A stretch of 64,000 nt of DNA from Levilactobacillus lanxiensis (GTDB lineage: Bacteria; Bacillota; Bacilli; Lactobacillales; Lactobacillaceae): contig NZ_BOLN01000003.1 of assembly GCF_016861655.1 (NCBI RefSeq), positions 248,001-312,000 of the forward strand. Reading direction: 5' to 3'. Of the stretch, positions 52,697 to 63,218 are shown piece after piece. The translations under genes were made by a program, and so were the position numbers. Below the pieces are notes generated by a model that worked only from the letters and a program-made list of their open reading frames with translations, was not told the origin of the DNA and made no database searches. How positions within the stretch are numbered: the first letter of the stretch is position 1; each line of letters starts with the position of its first letter.

Positions 52697-54346
52697 GTGT
52701 ACTTACGAATCAAGGAAAAAATGCAGCGCCACGAAACTCAGTATTTCATGTTACTCGCGTTCATTGGGATTTTTATGATGGCGTTTTGTTCCTACACCTC
52801 ACCAGCGTATTACTTCGACACCTCGCCGGATAACAACGCCTTCTTCACGGTCGGCAAGGCCATGATGCACGGGATTACGCCGTACAAGGACATCTTTGAA
52901 CAGAAGGGGCCCTACGTGTACTTCTTACATGGGTTGGCCTACCTGGTCAGTCACCGCAGCTTCATCCTGATTTTCGTGGTGGAAATCGCGGTGCTGGTGG
53001 CGGCCATGATCTTAACGTTTAAGATTGCCCGGGTCATGAAATTAGCCGAGCTACCGGCCTTTCTGGTGGCGATGCTCTCGCCCATGCTGTTTCTCTACCA
53101 TCCCTACTACAATTACGGGGACACGGTGGAGTTCTTTACGCTACCGTTATTGCTGTCGCTGATCTACCTGATTTTTCTGCTCGACCAGCACCAGCTAACG
53201 GTCAGTCCGTGGTGGTTCTTCGCGCAGGGGTTATTTGTCGGGATCGTTTTCCTGGCCAAATACACCCTGCTGGGGGCGTGGATCGCCTTTTACCTGGCCT
53301 ATGGCGGCTATTTGTTGGTCAAAAAGCAGTGGCGGTTACTGGGCCAGCTTGTCCTCTGGAGTGGGGCGGGTTTCCTGCTGGCGACGGTGCCGTGGTTGAT
53401 CTACTTCCTGGCGACCGGGTCGTTGGGTTCCTTTATTAATGTCTATATTTTATTTAATACCAAAGTTTATATGACCTCATCCGTGTCATTCTTTTCCAAC
53501 TTGATTCAATCGACTATCTTGGTGGCCAATTTCTACCTGAGTGACGTCTTTTTCTTCCTGTTGGGGGTCGGTGGCACGCTGCTGATTCTGTTCCAACGGA
53601 CGATTCTGAAACGCCGCCTGACGCGGGTGCTATACCTGTTGGTCTTTCTGGGGACCGACCTGCTGGCGCTTTACGGCTACCAGACGGGCTCACTTTACCA
53701 GTACTATCAGTTGGTCTACTTCGCCTTCTTCGTGGTGCCATTTATTTATTTCCTAAACCTATTCTTCAGCTGGGTTCGGCTCCCAGCCGTGGACGATCCG
53801 TTTATCATTTTAAGCACCCTGGTACTCAGCTTTTTCCTGGTGCTCGGGGTGAATGACAACGTGACGGTCTCCCGGCTATTTCCGAACAATGCGGCGATTA
53901 CCAAACGCAGCACGCGCAAGCCGCAACAGCCCGCGCAGGTGGAGTTCGGGAACATCATGCGCCAGCAGTCCGCACACCCAACGCTGTTAAATTATGGGTC
54001 AATCGACATGGGCTTCTACACGGCGGCCGATGCCGTGCCGACCACCTATTATTTCCAAAATTATAATATCCCAGAGAAGGCGGCCCCCCAGATTCTGCGG
54101 TCCCAACGACGCGTGATTCAGCGGCACCAGGTCCAATGGGTCGTCTTGAACACGCCGACCAAGCAATCCGTGCGCGAATGGGAAGGGAACAAAGAAATTC
54201 CCGGCCGCATTTCCAGCGGGAACCTGAACCCCGGCACGTCCAAGCTGGCGAAGTCGCTCTACCGGCATTACCGGCTGGTCAAGGTGCATCGCCAGGTCTT
54301 TGAACAGGTCGATGTGAAGTACTGGCTGTTTGAACGAAAGGGGTAA
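52697..54346 (+). CDS. GT-C-like polytopic membrane glycosyltransferase (B)
   Basis: A 549-residue paralogue of the protein at 48523, matching in helices, the SPDNNAFFTVGKAMMHG loop and the C-terminal LLNYGSIDMGFYTAAD domain. GTG at 52697 is chosen (AAAAGGAG eight bases upstream); the frame opens earlier within the terminator. It lies seven bases before the next membrane protein, so the two probably form one operon. The likely task is extracytoplasmic sugar transfer; donor and acceptor are unknown. Confidence 0.75.
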   Translation: MYLRIKEKMQRHETQYFMLLAFIGIFMMAFCSYTSPAYYFDTSPDNNAFFTVGKAMMHGITPYKDIFEQKGPYVYFLHGLAYLVSHRSFILIFVVEIAVLVAAMILTFKIARVMKLAELPAFLVAMLSPMLFLYHPYYNYGDTVEFFTLPLLLSLIYLIFLLDQHQLTVSPWWFFAQGLFVGIVFLAKYTLLGAWIAFYLAYGGYLLVKKQWRLLGQLVLWSGAGFLLATVPWLIYFLATGSLGSFINVYILFNTKVYMTSSVSFFSNLIQSTILVANFYLSDVFFFLLGVGGTLLILFQRTILKRRLTRVLYLLVFLGTDLLALYGYQTGSLYQYYQLVYFAFFVVPFIYFLNLFFSWVRLPAVDDPFIILSTLVLSFFLVLGVNDNVTVSRLFPNNAAITKRSTRKPQQPAQVEFGNIMRQQSAHPTLLNYGSIDMGFYTAADAVPTTYYFQNYNIPEKAAPQILRSQRRVIQRHQVQWVVLNTPTKQSVREWEGNKEIPGRISSGNLNPGTSKLAKSLYRHYRLVKVHRQVFEQVDVKYWLFERKG

Positions 54347-54352
54347 GCAAAC

Positions 54353-56044
54353 ATGGCAACAAGTGACACGGCAAATGGGTCGTCCCAGTCTGATTGGCTG
54401 CGACGGTACCGCTGGCTGTTAGAGTTGGGCCTGTTTAGCTGCCTGAGTCTCTTCTGGCTCTTTTTGTGGGCGGCGCAGGGGAAGATTTATCTCGGGGATG
54501 ACCTGGGCTTTCACCTAAACCGCGTCCAGGGCCTTTACCAGCAAGTAATTTCGGGTCACTGGGGCTTGGGGCACATTGCCACGACCACCTTTCAGGGATG
54601 GGGCTACCCAATCAATCTGTTTTACCCGGCGTACACGTTGCTGCCCATGGCCATTCTGCAGGTCTGGTTCGGCGGGGTGCACGCGTACGCGATTTTTCTA
54701 TTTCTGATTACGCTACTCACCCTGTACACGACCCGCTTCGTGGGGCAACGGGTACTGGGTAGCTACTACCAGGGCCTACTGCTGGCGGTGCTCTACAGCT
54801 TCTCGCAGTACCGGGTGCTGGACTTCTTCGTCCGGGGCGCCTTGGCCGAGGGTATCGTCTTTGCGTTTCTCCCGCTGGTCTTTTACGGGGCCTATAGCAT
54901 TGCCATCGGTGACGTGCATCAGTGGTACTGGCTGACGCTGGGGATGGCACTGATTGGCCTGACGCACGTGGTCTCCCTGATTTTGGCGTCCGTCTTGGTC
55001 CTGTTGACGCTGGGACTCTTTTTCCTGAAACGAACGGGGCTCAAGCAACGACTGGGCGCCCTGTTCCTAGCGGTGGTCACGACCGGCCTACTGGATCTGA
55101 CCTTTCTGGCACCACTGATGGAACAACTCCATCACATGAAGGGCCTCGGCGTCATGCAATTTCAACTGGCCAGCAGCGCGGTGCAGCCGTGGCCGTTTCT
55201 GGTCAACTCAGCCGTGAATCAAATGGGGTCGGGGCAGATCAATCTGGGTTGGCTGATGTTGATGCTCTTACTCCTGACGCTCGGCGTCTGCTGGAAATTT
55301 AACGGCGTGGAGCGCTACCTAGTTGGGTTAGCAGTCGTCTTTGTGTGGCTCGCAACGACCTGGTTCCCGTGGTCGCTATTTCAGGGTGTGCTGGGAACGA
55401 TTCAATTTCCCTGGCGCTTCCTGGCGATTGCCAGCTTCCTGATTGCCTTAGTGGGGACCCGGGCGCTAGTACTGGTCTTGCCACGAAATACCCGCCACGT
55501 TCGGGGAATTTTACTGGCGGCCATGGTTGTCCTGGGCATCATTCTAAATGCGGCTGGGTTCGTAAGCTTTTTCCAGAATCCCTATAGCAATGCGATCACA
55601 CCCGAGAGCTATCACACGGTGGCAACGGACGTGGCTAGCACGGATTACGTCCAACCGGTCTCATTGCCCGCGATGCCGGCGCTAAAAACCCATTCTATCG
55701 TGGTGATGAACCCAACGAAGGGGAAGACCACGCTACGACAGCTTAGTCGCCAGGTGGGAGCGGATTCATTTACCTACCGTCTCTGGAGTCGTCGCGCCCG
55801 GCGCCTGAAGCTGCCACATCTGGCCTATCCGGGCTACCAGGTGACCGTCAATGGCCACCGGCAACCGTTGCGTCAGAACCGAATGGCCATTCTGCTGGCC
55901 AACGTCAAGCAGGGGACCAACATCATTCGGGTGGCCTACGTGGCGACGACGATACAACGCGTGTCGGCGTGGCTCTCTGCGCTGACATGGGTGGTGTTGC
56001 TGGGCTGGTTCGGCTGGAAAGCTTGGCGACGTCTGCGTCAGTGA
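54353..56044 (+). CDS. YfhO/GT-C-like integral membrane protein
   Basis: A 563-residue protein with about 12 helices. After helix 1, YLGDDLGFHLNRVQGLYQQVISGHW is the acidic first loop of a GT-C-type enzyme (DD). FPWSLFQGVLGTIQFPWRF, with its WRF, is typical of the 6-pyruvoyl-tetrahydropterin-synthase-related membrane family. The C-terminal ~100 residues are extracellular and basic. It follows GT-C protein B directly. A role in glycosylating wall or surface proteins is inferred from the neighbourhood. Confidence 0.65.
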   Translation: MATSDTANGSSQSDWLRRYRWLLELGLFSCLSLFWLFLWAAQGKIYLGDDLGFHLNRVQGLYQQVISGHWGLGHIATTTFQGWGYPINLFYPAYTLLPMAILQVWFGGVHAYAIFLFLITLLTLYTTRFVGQRVLGSYYQGLLLAVLYSFSQYRVLDFFVRGALAEGIVFAFLPLVFYGAYSIAIGDVHQWYWLTLGMALIGLTHVVSLILASVLVLLTLGLFFLKRTGLKQRLGALFLAVVTTGLLDLTFLAPLMEQLHHMKGLGVMQFQLASSAVQPWPFLVNSAVNQMGSGQINLGWLMLMLLLLTLGVCWKFNGVERYLVGLAVVFVWLATTWFPWSLFQGVLGTIQFPWRFLAIASFLIALVGTRALVLVLPRNTRHVRGILLAAMVVLGIILNAAGFVSFFQNPYSNAITPESYHTVATDVASTDYVQPVSLPAMPALKTHSIVVMNPTKGKTTLRQLSRQVGADSFTYRLWSRRARRLKLPHLAYPGYQVTVNGHRQPLRQNRMAILLANVKQGTNIIRVAYVATTIQRVSAWLSALTWVVLLGWFGWKAWRRLRQ

Positions 56045-56146
56045 ATGGGCAATTTGGCGGCTCGATAAATGCGATTTAAAGTAGTTCGTCACCTGACCCA
56101 TTTAATCACTGCCGTTAATTACTCCATGATAGTTCAATGAGAAGCC

Positions 56147-56175
56147 TTGACCTGAATGGCCTAGACTGGTAAATT
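56147..56175 (+). promoter_or_regulatory. guaB promoter
   Basis: -35 TTGACC (56147-56152), 17 bp, -10 TAAATT (56170-56175). Confidence 0.65.
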
Positions 56176-56203
56176 AAGAAACAATATCTCCCAGGATTCC
56201 TAA

Positions 56204-57382
<1,179 letters not shown>

Positions 57383-57393
57383 AACCGTTCGGA

Positions 57394-57608
57394 GCGGGTC
57401 AAACTGAGCTTGGCAGCGCCTACCGGGCGATTTAAAATGGACCGGAACGCGGTGGGCAGGACGCCTCGAGCCGAAAGGCGGTCTCGGGACTTGTTTTGAG
57501 CCGAAGAACGCGTCTCAAAATCACCATTTATCACGCACACGCGCGTGATAAATCCCACGGCTGAGTCCATTTTAAACCGCCCTCACGGCTCCAACTGGTT
57601 TGACCCGC
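57394..57608 (+). repeat. structured intergenic element, class B, copy 3
   Basis: Ends GCGGGTCAAAC/GTTTGACCCGC (perfect 11 bp), outer stem TTTAAAATGGAC/GTCCATTTTAAA (12 bp), hairpins TTTTGAG/CTCAAAA and ATTTATCACG/CGTGATAAAT. It starts about 11 bases after guaB. Confidence 0.9.
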
Positions 57609-57776
57609 AACGATTTTGTTTGTGGGTTGTCGCAGCCAGGCGATTTGGCTGTGTGGTTGTATAAATTTAAATTAGACAGAAGGCTAACCGGAAATTTCTG
57701 GTTAGCCTTTTTTGAGCACCAAATCTGGGATTGACAGAGGTGTGGCGTATACTTCAGAACAAGTGAGGTGAGTGGG

Positions 57777-58019
57777 ATGGCAACAATTTCTATTCGGGTG
57801 AGCGCCGCCGAAAAGGTGTGGTTGCAGCGGATGGCTGAATTTTATGGATTATCGCTGTCAACATTGATTATGACGTATTCCTTTGAACAACTTGAAGACA
57901 CCTATGATGCCTTGATAGCTGAGTCCGTGTACAAGTATTACCATGCTAAGGACCAGTCGACCGTTTCGATGGCACAGGTGTTGGCTGAATTTGGTGGTGG
58001 GGATGGGCATAAATTATAG
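57777..58019 (+). CDS. RelB/DinJ-like ribbon-helix-helix antitoxin, no toxin adjacent
   Basis: An 80-residue protein: MATISIRVSAAEKVWLQRMAEFYGLSLSTLIMTYSFEQLEDTYDALIAE is the MetJ/Arc-like DNA-binding fold of DUF6290/RelB antitoxins, followed by a short toxin-binding tail (VYKYYHAKDQSTVSMAQVLAEF). GAGGTG lies six bases before ATG at 57777. The next gene is a response regulator, and a class B element follows directly, so the toxin gene is missing or was displaced. Confidence 0.75.
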   Translation: MATISIRVSAAEKVWLQRMAEFYGLSLSTLIMTYSFEQLEDTYDALIAESVYKYYHAKDQSTVSMAQVLAEFGGGDGHKL

Positions 58020-58065
58020 GTTCGTTGAGTGCAGCGCACCCCGCCACCTCGGCAAGCCCAATTAC

Positions 58066-58275
58066 GGGCTAAACCCGTGTGAGCCGCAGGGATGGTGAAA
58101 ATGAGGCCAGCCGTGGGAGTTGCCTTAGCGGTTTACCGCTTAGTCAACTGCTAGCTTTGAGACGCGTTCTTCGGCTCAAAGTAAGTCTGGAGACCGGTCC
58201 CCAGGCTCCAGACGGGCGCCCACCGCGAACCGCTCTCATTTTCACCATCCTGGAGGCGCCGGAACGAAGATTAGG
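58066..58275 (-). repeat. structured intergenic element, class B, copy 4
   Basis: Reverse orientation. GGGCTAAACCCGTG start; outer stem GGATGGTGAAAATGAG/CTCATTTTCACCATCC (16 bp); AGTTG/CAACT with GCGG-ttta-CCGC; CTTTGAG/CTCAAAG. Confidence 0.9.
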
Positions 58276-58473
58276 ACTTAATTGGAGCTTAACACCGGGT
58301 TGGCGAGTCGCCCGCAAATAGTGTAAGATTAAGGAATGGTAAAGTGCCTTACGCCCGACTAAAGGTTCGGGTTTTCCGGTCACGCCACGCGGTTTATTTG
58401 CTAGAATAGACGTAAACCTACGGGGAAGACCGCTAGTGTTATTACCTAGCTGTTAAAGGAGATTAGCCCAATT

Positions 58474-59163
58474 ATGAAAATTTTAGTTGTCGATGATGAT
58501 AAAGAAATTGCACAATTACTCGAAATTTATATTAAAAACGAAGGTTACGAACCCCTGACCGCCTACAACGGTAAGGAAGCGCTGACCAAATTACACACCA
58601 CGCCGGACATTGCCCTGATGATTTTGGACATCATGATGCCTGAAATGAGCGGGATCGAAGTCATGAAGGAAGTTCGGAAAGACTCTCAAATTCCCATCCT
58701 GATCCTGTCAGCCAAGACTGGTGACATGGACAAGATTCAGGGATTAATTTCCGGTGCCGATGATTATGTCACCAAGCCATTTAACCCACTAGAAGTTATG
58801 GCACGGGTCAAATCATTGTTGCGGCGGAGCCAAGACCAAGTGACCGACGATGCACCAGACGTTCTGGACATTGGCACACTGACCATCAACAAGGATTCTC
58901 ACGAAGTTAAAACGATTGCCGGCAAGACGATTTCCCTGACGGCCTTAGAGTTCGGGATTCTCTACCTGTTAGCGAGCCACCCCAACCGGGTCTTCTCCGC
59001 TGACGAAATTTTCGAACGCGTTTGGCGTCAGGAAAGCATTGTCTCCGCTAAGACCGTCATGGTTCACGTGAGCCATTTGCGCGATAAGATTGAAGACGCG
59101 ACTAACGGGGAAAAGGTCATCCAGACCGTCTGGGGCGTCGGCTACAAGATTGAATCACACTAA
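58474..59163 (+). CDS. OmpR-family response regulator
   Basis: A 229-residue regulator. The receiver domain (1-120) has the acidic pocket VVDDDKE, the phospho-acceptor Asp-52 (LMILDIMMPEMSG), Ser/Lys in LILSAKTGD and YVTKPF. The C-terminal winged helix ends YKIESH. It most likely partners the kinase at 59913, from which it is separated by about 750 bases holding two structured repeats. Together with the DD-carboxypeptidase further down, a cell-envelope response similar to VanRS-type systems is likely. Confidence 0.9.
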   Translation: MKILVVDDDKEIAQLLEIYIKNEGYEPLTAYNGKEALTKLHTTPDIALMILDIMMPEMSGIEVMKEVRKDSQIPILILSAKTGDMDKIQGLISGADDYVTKPFNPLEVMARVKSLLRRSQDQVTDDAPDVLDIGTLTINKDSHEVKTIAGKTISLTALEFGILYLLASHPNRVFSADEIFERVWRQESIVSAKTVMVHVSHLRDKIEDATNGEKVIQTVWGVGYKIESH

Positions 59164-59199
59164 TATTGGTTTAAAGATGGTTTAGTTGGTGCTGGTGCC

Positions 59200-59370
59200 T
59201 TACCGGACACGCAAATATGGCCGGAACGCTATGGGGAGGACGCCCCGAGCCGAAGGGCGGTCTCGGGACTTGCTTTGAGCCGCTGAGAAGCGCATCTCAA
59301 AGTCACCATTTATGGACGCGCCTGCGCGTCATAAATCCCATGGCTGAGCCATATTTGCGTGTCCTCTCGG
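59200..59370 (+). repeat. structured intergenic element, class B, copy 5
   Basis: Outer stem GACACGCAAATATGGC/GCCATATTTGCGTGTC (59206-59221 with 59348-59363, perfect 16 bp), hairpins CTTTGAG/CTCAAAG and ATTTATG/CATAAAT. Confidence 0.9.
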
Positions 59371-59577
59371 CGTATACTGGTTTTTAATGGCCGCGAAAGT
59401 CGTGTGAGTCAAGCTGGTGGCTACTTGGTGTGTGCTTGCCGTTTTTGGCGGCAGCGTTCACTCGCGGACTCATCCTGTGTGGTTGGCGTGGGTCACTTTC
59501 TACGTGGCCGTTCAAGTGGTGTCGCTCAGCCGCGGCTACCCGCCACCAAGCCAATGGGTGACACGCCCGCAACCAGT

Positions 59578-59589
59578 TTCACGTGAACG
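59578..59589 (+). promoter_or_regulatory. parS-like site
   Basis: GTTTCACGTGAA matches the central 12 of 16 positions of the ParB site consensus. It lies about 15 kb from parB. The outer bases do not match. Confidence 0.35.
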
Positions 59590-59597
59590 CACCATCT

Positions 59598-59800
59598 GAG
59601 CCGGAGGAAGCCAGGTACGGAGACGGCTGTGTCGGTGGTGTTAGACCGAGTGTTCTTCTCGGCCTTACAGCACGGGACGACCTTTGAGACCTGCGTGAAC
59701 TTCGCAGGGCTTAAAGTCGAGGTGGGAGCCTGCTTCTCAGGCGGGAACCGGCCCCACAGCAGGCGTAGTACCTGGAAGCCGCAGGCGGCCAGCCGACGCA
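59598..59800 (-). repeat. structured intergenic element, class A variant, copy 8
   Basis: Reverse orientation. Long stem CCAGGTAC/GTACCTGG; CCGAG/CTCGG hairpin; CCGACACAGC and CTGTGGGG boxes conserved. Confidence 0.87.
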
Positions 59801-59862
59801 CATCCATCCGCACCGAAACAAATTTAAAACAGAAGTTTCACCAATTGGAGAAGGAGTAAGTT

Positions 59863-59916
59863 ATGGGCAAATGGGAACAAGTCCAATTGAATCGTCCGCG
59901 GGGGGCCGCAGCATGA
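59863..59916 (+). CDS. 17-residue leader ORF before the histidine kinase
   Basis: ATG at 59863 has the best ribosome binding site in the region (AAGGAG, seven bases upstream) and encodes 17 residues (MGKWEQVQLNRPRGAAA). Its stop overlaps the kinase start (ATGA). It could couple kinase translation or be a relic. Not conserved evidence, only position and site quality. Confidence 0.4.
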   Translation: MGKWEQVQLNRPRGAAA

Positions 59917-61088
59917 AGCTAACCACTCGCGAGAAAAGCGCGCTGTTCATGGAAGGCGTCGTCACGGTCATCCTGCTGTTGATGCTGAACCTGGCGCTGC
60001 TGGTGCTGATCAGCCAAGCCATTCAGAGCAACCCCGGACTGCGGGACGGGATTTTTATCATCAAACGGTCCGTGGTCTTTGGCCCGAATCACTTTCAGCT
60101 GTGGAGCTGGGAAAATGTCTTCATTGGCTTCATGATCATCGCGGATGCCTTGGTCGTCTGGTGGCGGCTGATTCGGCGCTACCGGCAAATGCAGCTGCAT
60201 CATATCATTGAGGAGCTGCATTACATTGCCAACGGCCATTTTGACCACCGGATTCCGTTCCGGGTCAGCGGCGACGTGCAGCGGGTCGTGGATTCCGTCA
60301 ATGCCCTGGTCGATTCTGTCATTCACTCGATGGATGAGGAGCGGGCGATTGAGAAGTCCAAGGACGAGCTGATCACCAACGTCAGCCATGATATCCGGAC
60401 GCCATTGACGTCGATCATCGGCTACCTGGGTTTGATCGAAGACCAGCAGTATCACAGTCAAGAAGACGTTTTGAAATACACGCACACGGCCTTTTTGAAA
60501 TCGAAACAGATGAAGTCTCTGGTAGACGACCTGTTCGAGTACACCAAGGTCCGCCAGACGGACACGCCGCTGAGCCTGACGACCATCGACCTGGCCGCCA
60601 TGCTAGAACAGCTGGGCGCCAGCTTCGAGTTGGAGGCCCAGAAGAAGGGCATGACGATTGGCGCGGCCAGCGAGCCGGCTAGTTTAATGATGGAAGCCGA
60701 TCCTGAGAAGTTGGTCCGGGTGTTTAACAACCTGGTCTCGAATGCGCTGAAGTACGGCGATGGCGGGAAAGAAATCAACCTGCTTGCCAAGCGCGTTAGC
60801 GACAACGAGTTGGAGGTCCGCGTGACCAACGATGGTCCCAAGATTCCCAAGGAGTCGCTGGCTCTCATTTTCGAACGGTTCTACCGCGTGGAAGAATCCC
60901 GTTCCAAGGAAACTGGCGGGACCGGGCTGGGGCTAGCGATTGCCCAAAGCATCGTGGCCCTACACGGCGGGTACATCTACGTCGAATCCGACGACGACCT
61001 GACCAGTTTCGTGATTCATTTACCCGTTAAACATGATCAACCCTTGGCCATTCCGCAGCGGTTAAAAACGGCGGGAGCGGTCAACTAA
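59913..61088 (+). CDS. sensor histidine kinase
   Basis: A 391-residue membrane kinase with two helices (about 15-40 and 65-85), a HAMP-like linker (HHIIEELHYIANGHFDHRI), the H-box NVSHDIRTPLTSIIGYL (His about 155), the N-box FNNLVSNALKYG and G-boxes GTGLGLAIAQSIVALHGG. The short external loop suggests it senses within or at the membrane. I use ATG at 59913 (six G's upstream and coupled to the small ORF); a frame opening at 59871 has no site. Partner of the response regulator at 58474. Confidence 0.9.
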   Translation: MKLTTREKSALFMEGVVTVILLLMLNLALLVLISQAIQSNPGLRDGIFIIKRSVVFGPNHFQLWSWENVFIGFMIIADALVVWWRLIRRYRQMQLHHIIEELHYIANGHFDHRIPFRVSGDVQRVVDSVNALVDSVIHSMDEERAIEKSKDELITNVSHDIRTPLTSIIGYLGLIEDQQYHSQEDVLKYTHTAFLKSKQMKSLVDDLFEYTKVRQTDTPLSLTTIDLAAMLEQLGASFELEAQKKGMTIGAASEPASLMMEADPEKLVRVFNNLVSNALKYGDGGKEINLLAKRVSDNELEVRVTNDGPKIPKESLALIFERFYRVEESRSKETGGTGLGLAIAQSIVALHGGYIYVESDDDLTSFVIHLPVKHDQPLAIPQRLKTAGAVN

Positions 61089-61137
61089 AGCTGCCGGACT
61101 TTTCCGGTAACTACATAAGATAGAGGTGTTTTAATTG

Positions 61138-62460
61138 ATGAAACGTTTAAAACAAGTTGTTATGGGCTTGGTAACGGCGATGACGCTGTTTGCCGGGAGC
61201 CTCAGTACCCTTAGCGCGCCGGTCACGGCCCAAGCGGCCACGACCAGTACCAGCACCACGGTCAACCTGAAGGCCAAGGCCGGCATCGCTGTCGACGCCA
61301 AGACCGGGCAGATTCTCTACGATAAAAATAGTGATCAAGCCCTGCCAGTCGCCTCGATGACCAAGCTGTTGTCCATCTACCTGGTGCTCGATGCGGTCCA
61401 CAACGGTCAGCTGAAATGGGACCAAAAGATTACCGTGAACAAGGCTACGGCTAAGGTGGCGCAAAACACCAACCTGTCCAACGTGCCACTGCGTGCGGGT
61501 CACAAGTACACGGTCAAGGCACTGTATCAGGCTTCCTTGATTTACTCCGCCAACGGGGCCATCGAAGCCCTGGGGACGGCGGTTGCCGGGTCACCGCACG
61601 CCTTCGTAGATAAAATGCGGGCCCAAGCCAAGAAATTGGGCATGACGAATGTTAAAATTTACAACGCTTGTGGACTGACGAACAAACAAGTCGGTAAGCT
61701 GGGTTACGACAACGAGGCCGGTTCCGCCGAAAATGAATGGTCCGCTGCCGACCAAGCCAAATTGGCCGTCGCACTGTTAAACAAGTATCCAGAAGTCCTA
61801 CAAACCACCAGCGTTAAGAAGATGTGGTTTGAAAAGGGCACCAACGACGCTACCAAGATGGAAAACTGGAACTGGATGTTGAAGGGCTTGTCCGCCTCAT
61901 ACGCAAAACTTCACGTGGACGGCTTGAAGACCGGGACTTCCGACGCTGCCGGCGCCAACTTTACCGGGACCGCCAACAATAATGGCAACCGGATTGTGAC
62001 CGTCGTCTTGCACGCGGCGCACAAGTCTGAGACCGATCCGTCTCGTTTCAAGCAAACGCAGAAGATGATGTCTTACGTTTACAACAACTTCAAGACGGTT
62101 AACGTCAAGGCCGGTAGTCAGGTGACTGGCAGTAAGACGGTCAAGACCAACGATGCCAAGGAAAAGACGGCTAAGACCGTGTTGACCCAGAACCTGAAGC
62201 TGTGGATTCGTAACGACCAGGTCGCTAGCAATGTTCAATCCACCACGACGCTGAAGAGTAAGCTGACTAAGAACAAGGCTTTGGAAGCGCCCGTTGCCAA
62301 GAACACGGTTGTTGGGACCGCCAACATTTCCTTGAAGGGCGATCAACTCGGCTTCTTGGGGAATACCAAGACGACTAGCGTGCCGGTTAAGGTTACTGGG
62401 GCGGTGGAGAAGGCGAACGTCTTCGTCCGCCTCTGGCGCGCCATCGTCGCATTGTTCTAA
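61138..62460 (+). CDS. dacA: D-alanyl-D-alanine carboxypeptidase (PBP5-like)
   Basis: A 440-residue exported serine peptidase that trims the terminal D-Ala of peptidoglycan stems. The signal peptide ends near AQAA. The active-site motifs are SMTK (PVASMTKLL, about residue 75), SAN (YSANGAIE, about 138) and KTG (GLKTGTSDAAG, about 263). The C-terminal extension ends in a predicted helix (VFVRLWRAIVALF) for membrane anchoring. It follows the kinase gene by 50 bases, with GAGGTG nine bases before ATG at 61138. Confidence 0.93.
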   Translation: MKRLKQVVMGLVTAMTLFAGSLSTLSAPVTAQAATTSTSTTVNLKAKAGIAVDAKTGQILYDKNSDQALPVASMTKLLSIYLVLDAVHNGQLKWDQKITVNKATAKVAQNTNLSNVPLRAGHKYTVKALYQASLIYSANGAIEALGTAVAGSPHAFVDKMRAQAKKLGMTNVKIYNACGLTNKQVGKLGYDNEAGSAENEWSAADQAKLAVALLNKYPEVLQTTSVKKMWFEKGTNDATKMENWNWMLKGLSASYAKLHVDGLKTGTSDAAGANFTGTANNNGNRIVTVVLHAAHKSETDPSRFKQTQKMMSYVYNNFKTVNVKAGSQVTGSKTVKTNDAKEKTAKTVLTQNLKLWIRNDQVASNVQSTTTLKSKLTKNKALEAPVAKNTVVGTANISLKGDQLGFLGNTKTTSVPVKVTGAVEKANVFVRLWRAIVALF

Positions 62461-62473
62461 AAAGTGTTTTTGA

Positions 62474-62760
62474 CCGCGCCTCCGGGCTGATGAAAACTGG
62501 ACCGGGACGCTGTGGGCAGTTGCCGTTCCCGGCGGCGGATTCAAGGTGCCCTGCTGTGGGGCCGGTTCCAGCCGAAGGGCGGGCTTCCACCTCAACTTTG
62601 AGCCGAAGAACGGTCTCAAAGGTTGTCCCATGGAACTAGGCTGGGACAGAACCCCAGCCAAGTCCATCGACACAGCTGGTCGCCTTGATCCGCCTCTGGT
62701 CACTGAGACTGACCACGCTTGGTCCATTTTCACCAGCCCTGCGGCTAACACTGGTTTAGA
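62474..62760 (+). repeat. structured intergenic element, class A, copy 9
   Basis: Starts 14 bases after dacA. Long stem TCAAGGTG-CC/GG-CGCCTTGA, GGCTGGG/CCCAGCC hairpin, AGCC/GGCT, right end GCTAACACTGGTTTAG. Confidence 0.88.
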
Positions 62761-62810
62761 ACAAACTGACGGTTGTCGTTTGTGTGGTTTCATTTGAATG
62801 TGTAAGTTAG

Positions 62811-62850
62811 AATCCTCAATCAGGGTGGTTACTCTGGTTGGGGATTTTTT
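62811..62850 (+). terminator. terminator of the kinase-dacA transcript
   Basis: AATCC/GGATT outer and AATCAG/CTGGTT inner pairs followed by six T. It lies beyond the class A element, so the element is inside the 3' untranslated region. Confidence 0.65.
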
Positions 62851-63218
62851 AGTGGTCGATTGATTGAAGCATGACTAGTTGTCATTTCAAGTGGGGGTCG
62901 CTCGTAGCAGACGGGCCCCTGGAAACCGAAGACGGCGGCTGAATGCGCCTCGCTTGATTCAAATCAATGTACCTAGTTGACGCGTGGGATATAATATTTT
63001 ATGTAGTTAAGGGCAAACCTTAAATGTGTCTGAAATTTATTTTATTTTATAAAAAGTTGGCTAAACGTTGATTTTACACTGTTGGTGGCGATTACGTTAG
63101 ATTGTTGATGGCGTGTTGTTGTTTTGACAAGTCAAGTATTAATGTGCGAAGATACTCTTTAACATTAGCTGAGAACGCGCAATTTTAAGATTATTTTTAG
63201 GAAAAGGGAGTTGGCATT
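62851..63218. other. AT-rich intergenic region before the YhgE/Pip gene
   Basis: About 370 bases without a gene. A -10-like TATAAT is at 62990-62995 and a TTGACA at 63124-63129, but neither has a partner at normal spacing. Confidence 0.4.

Noticed and set aside
62990-63129. Promoter of the YhgE/Pip gene
   Set aside because: TATAAT and TTGACA are present but not at compatible spacing or order, so I do not list a promoter.
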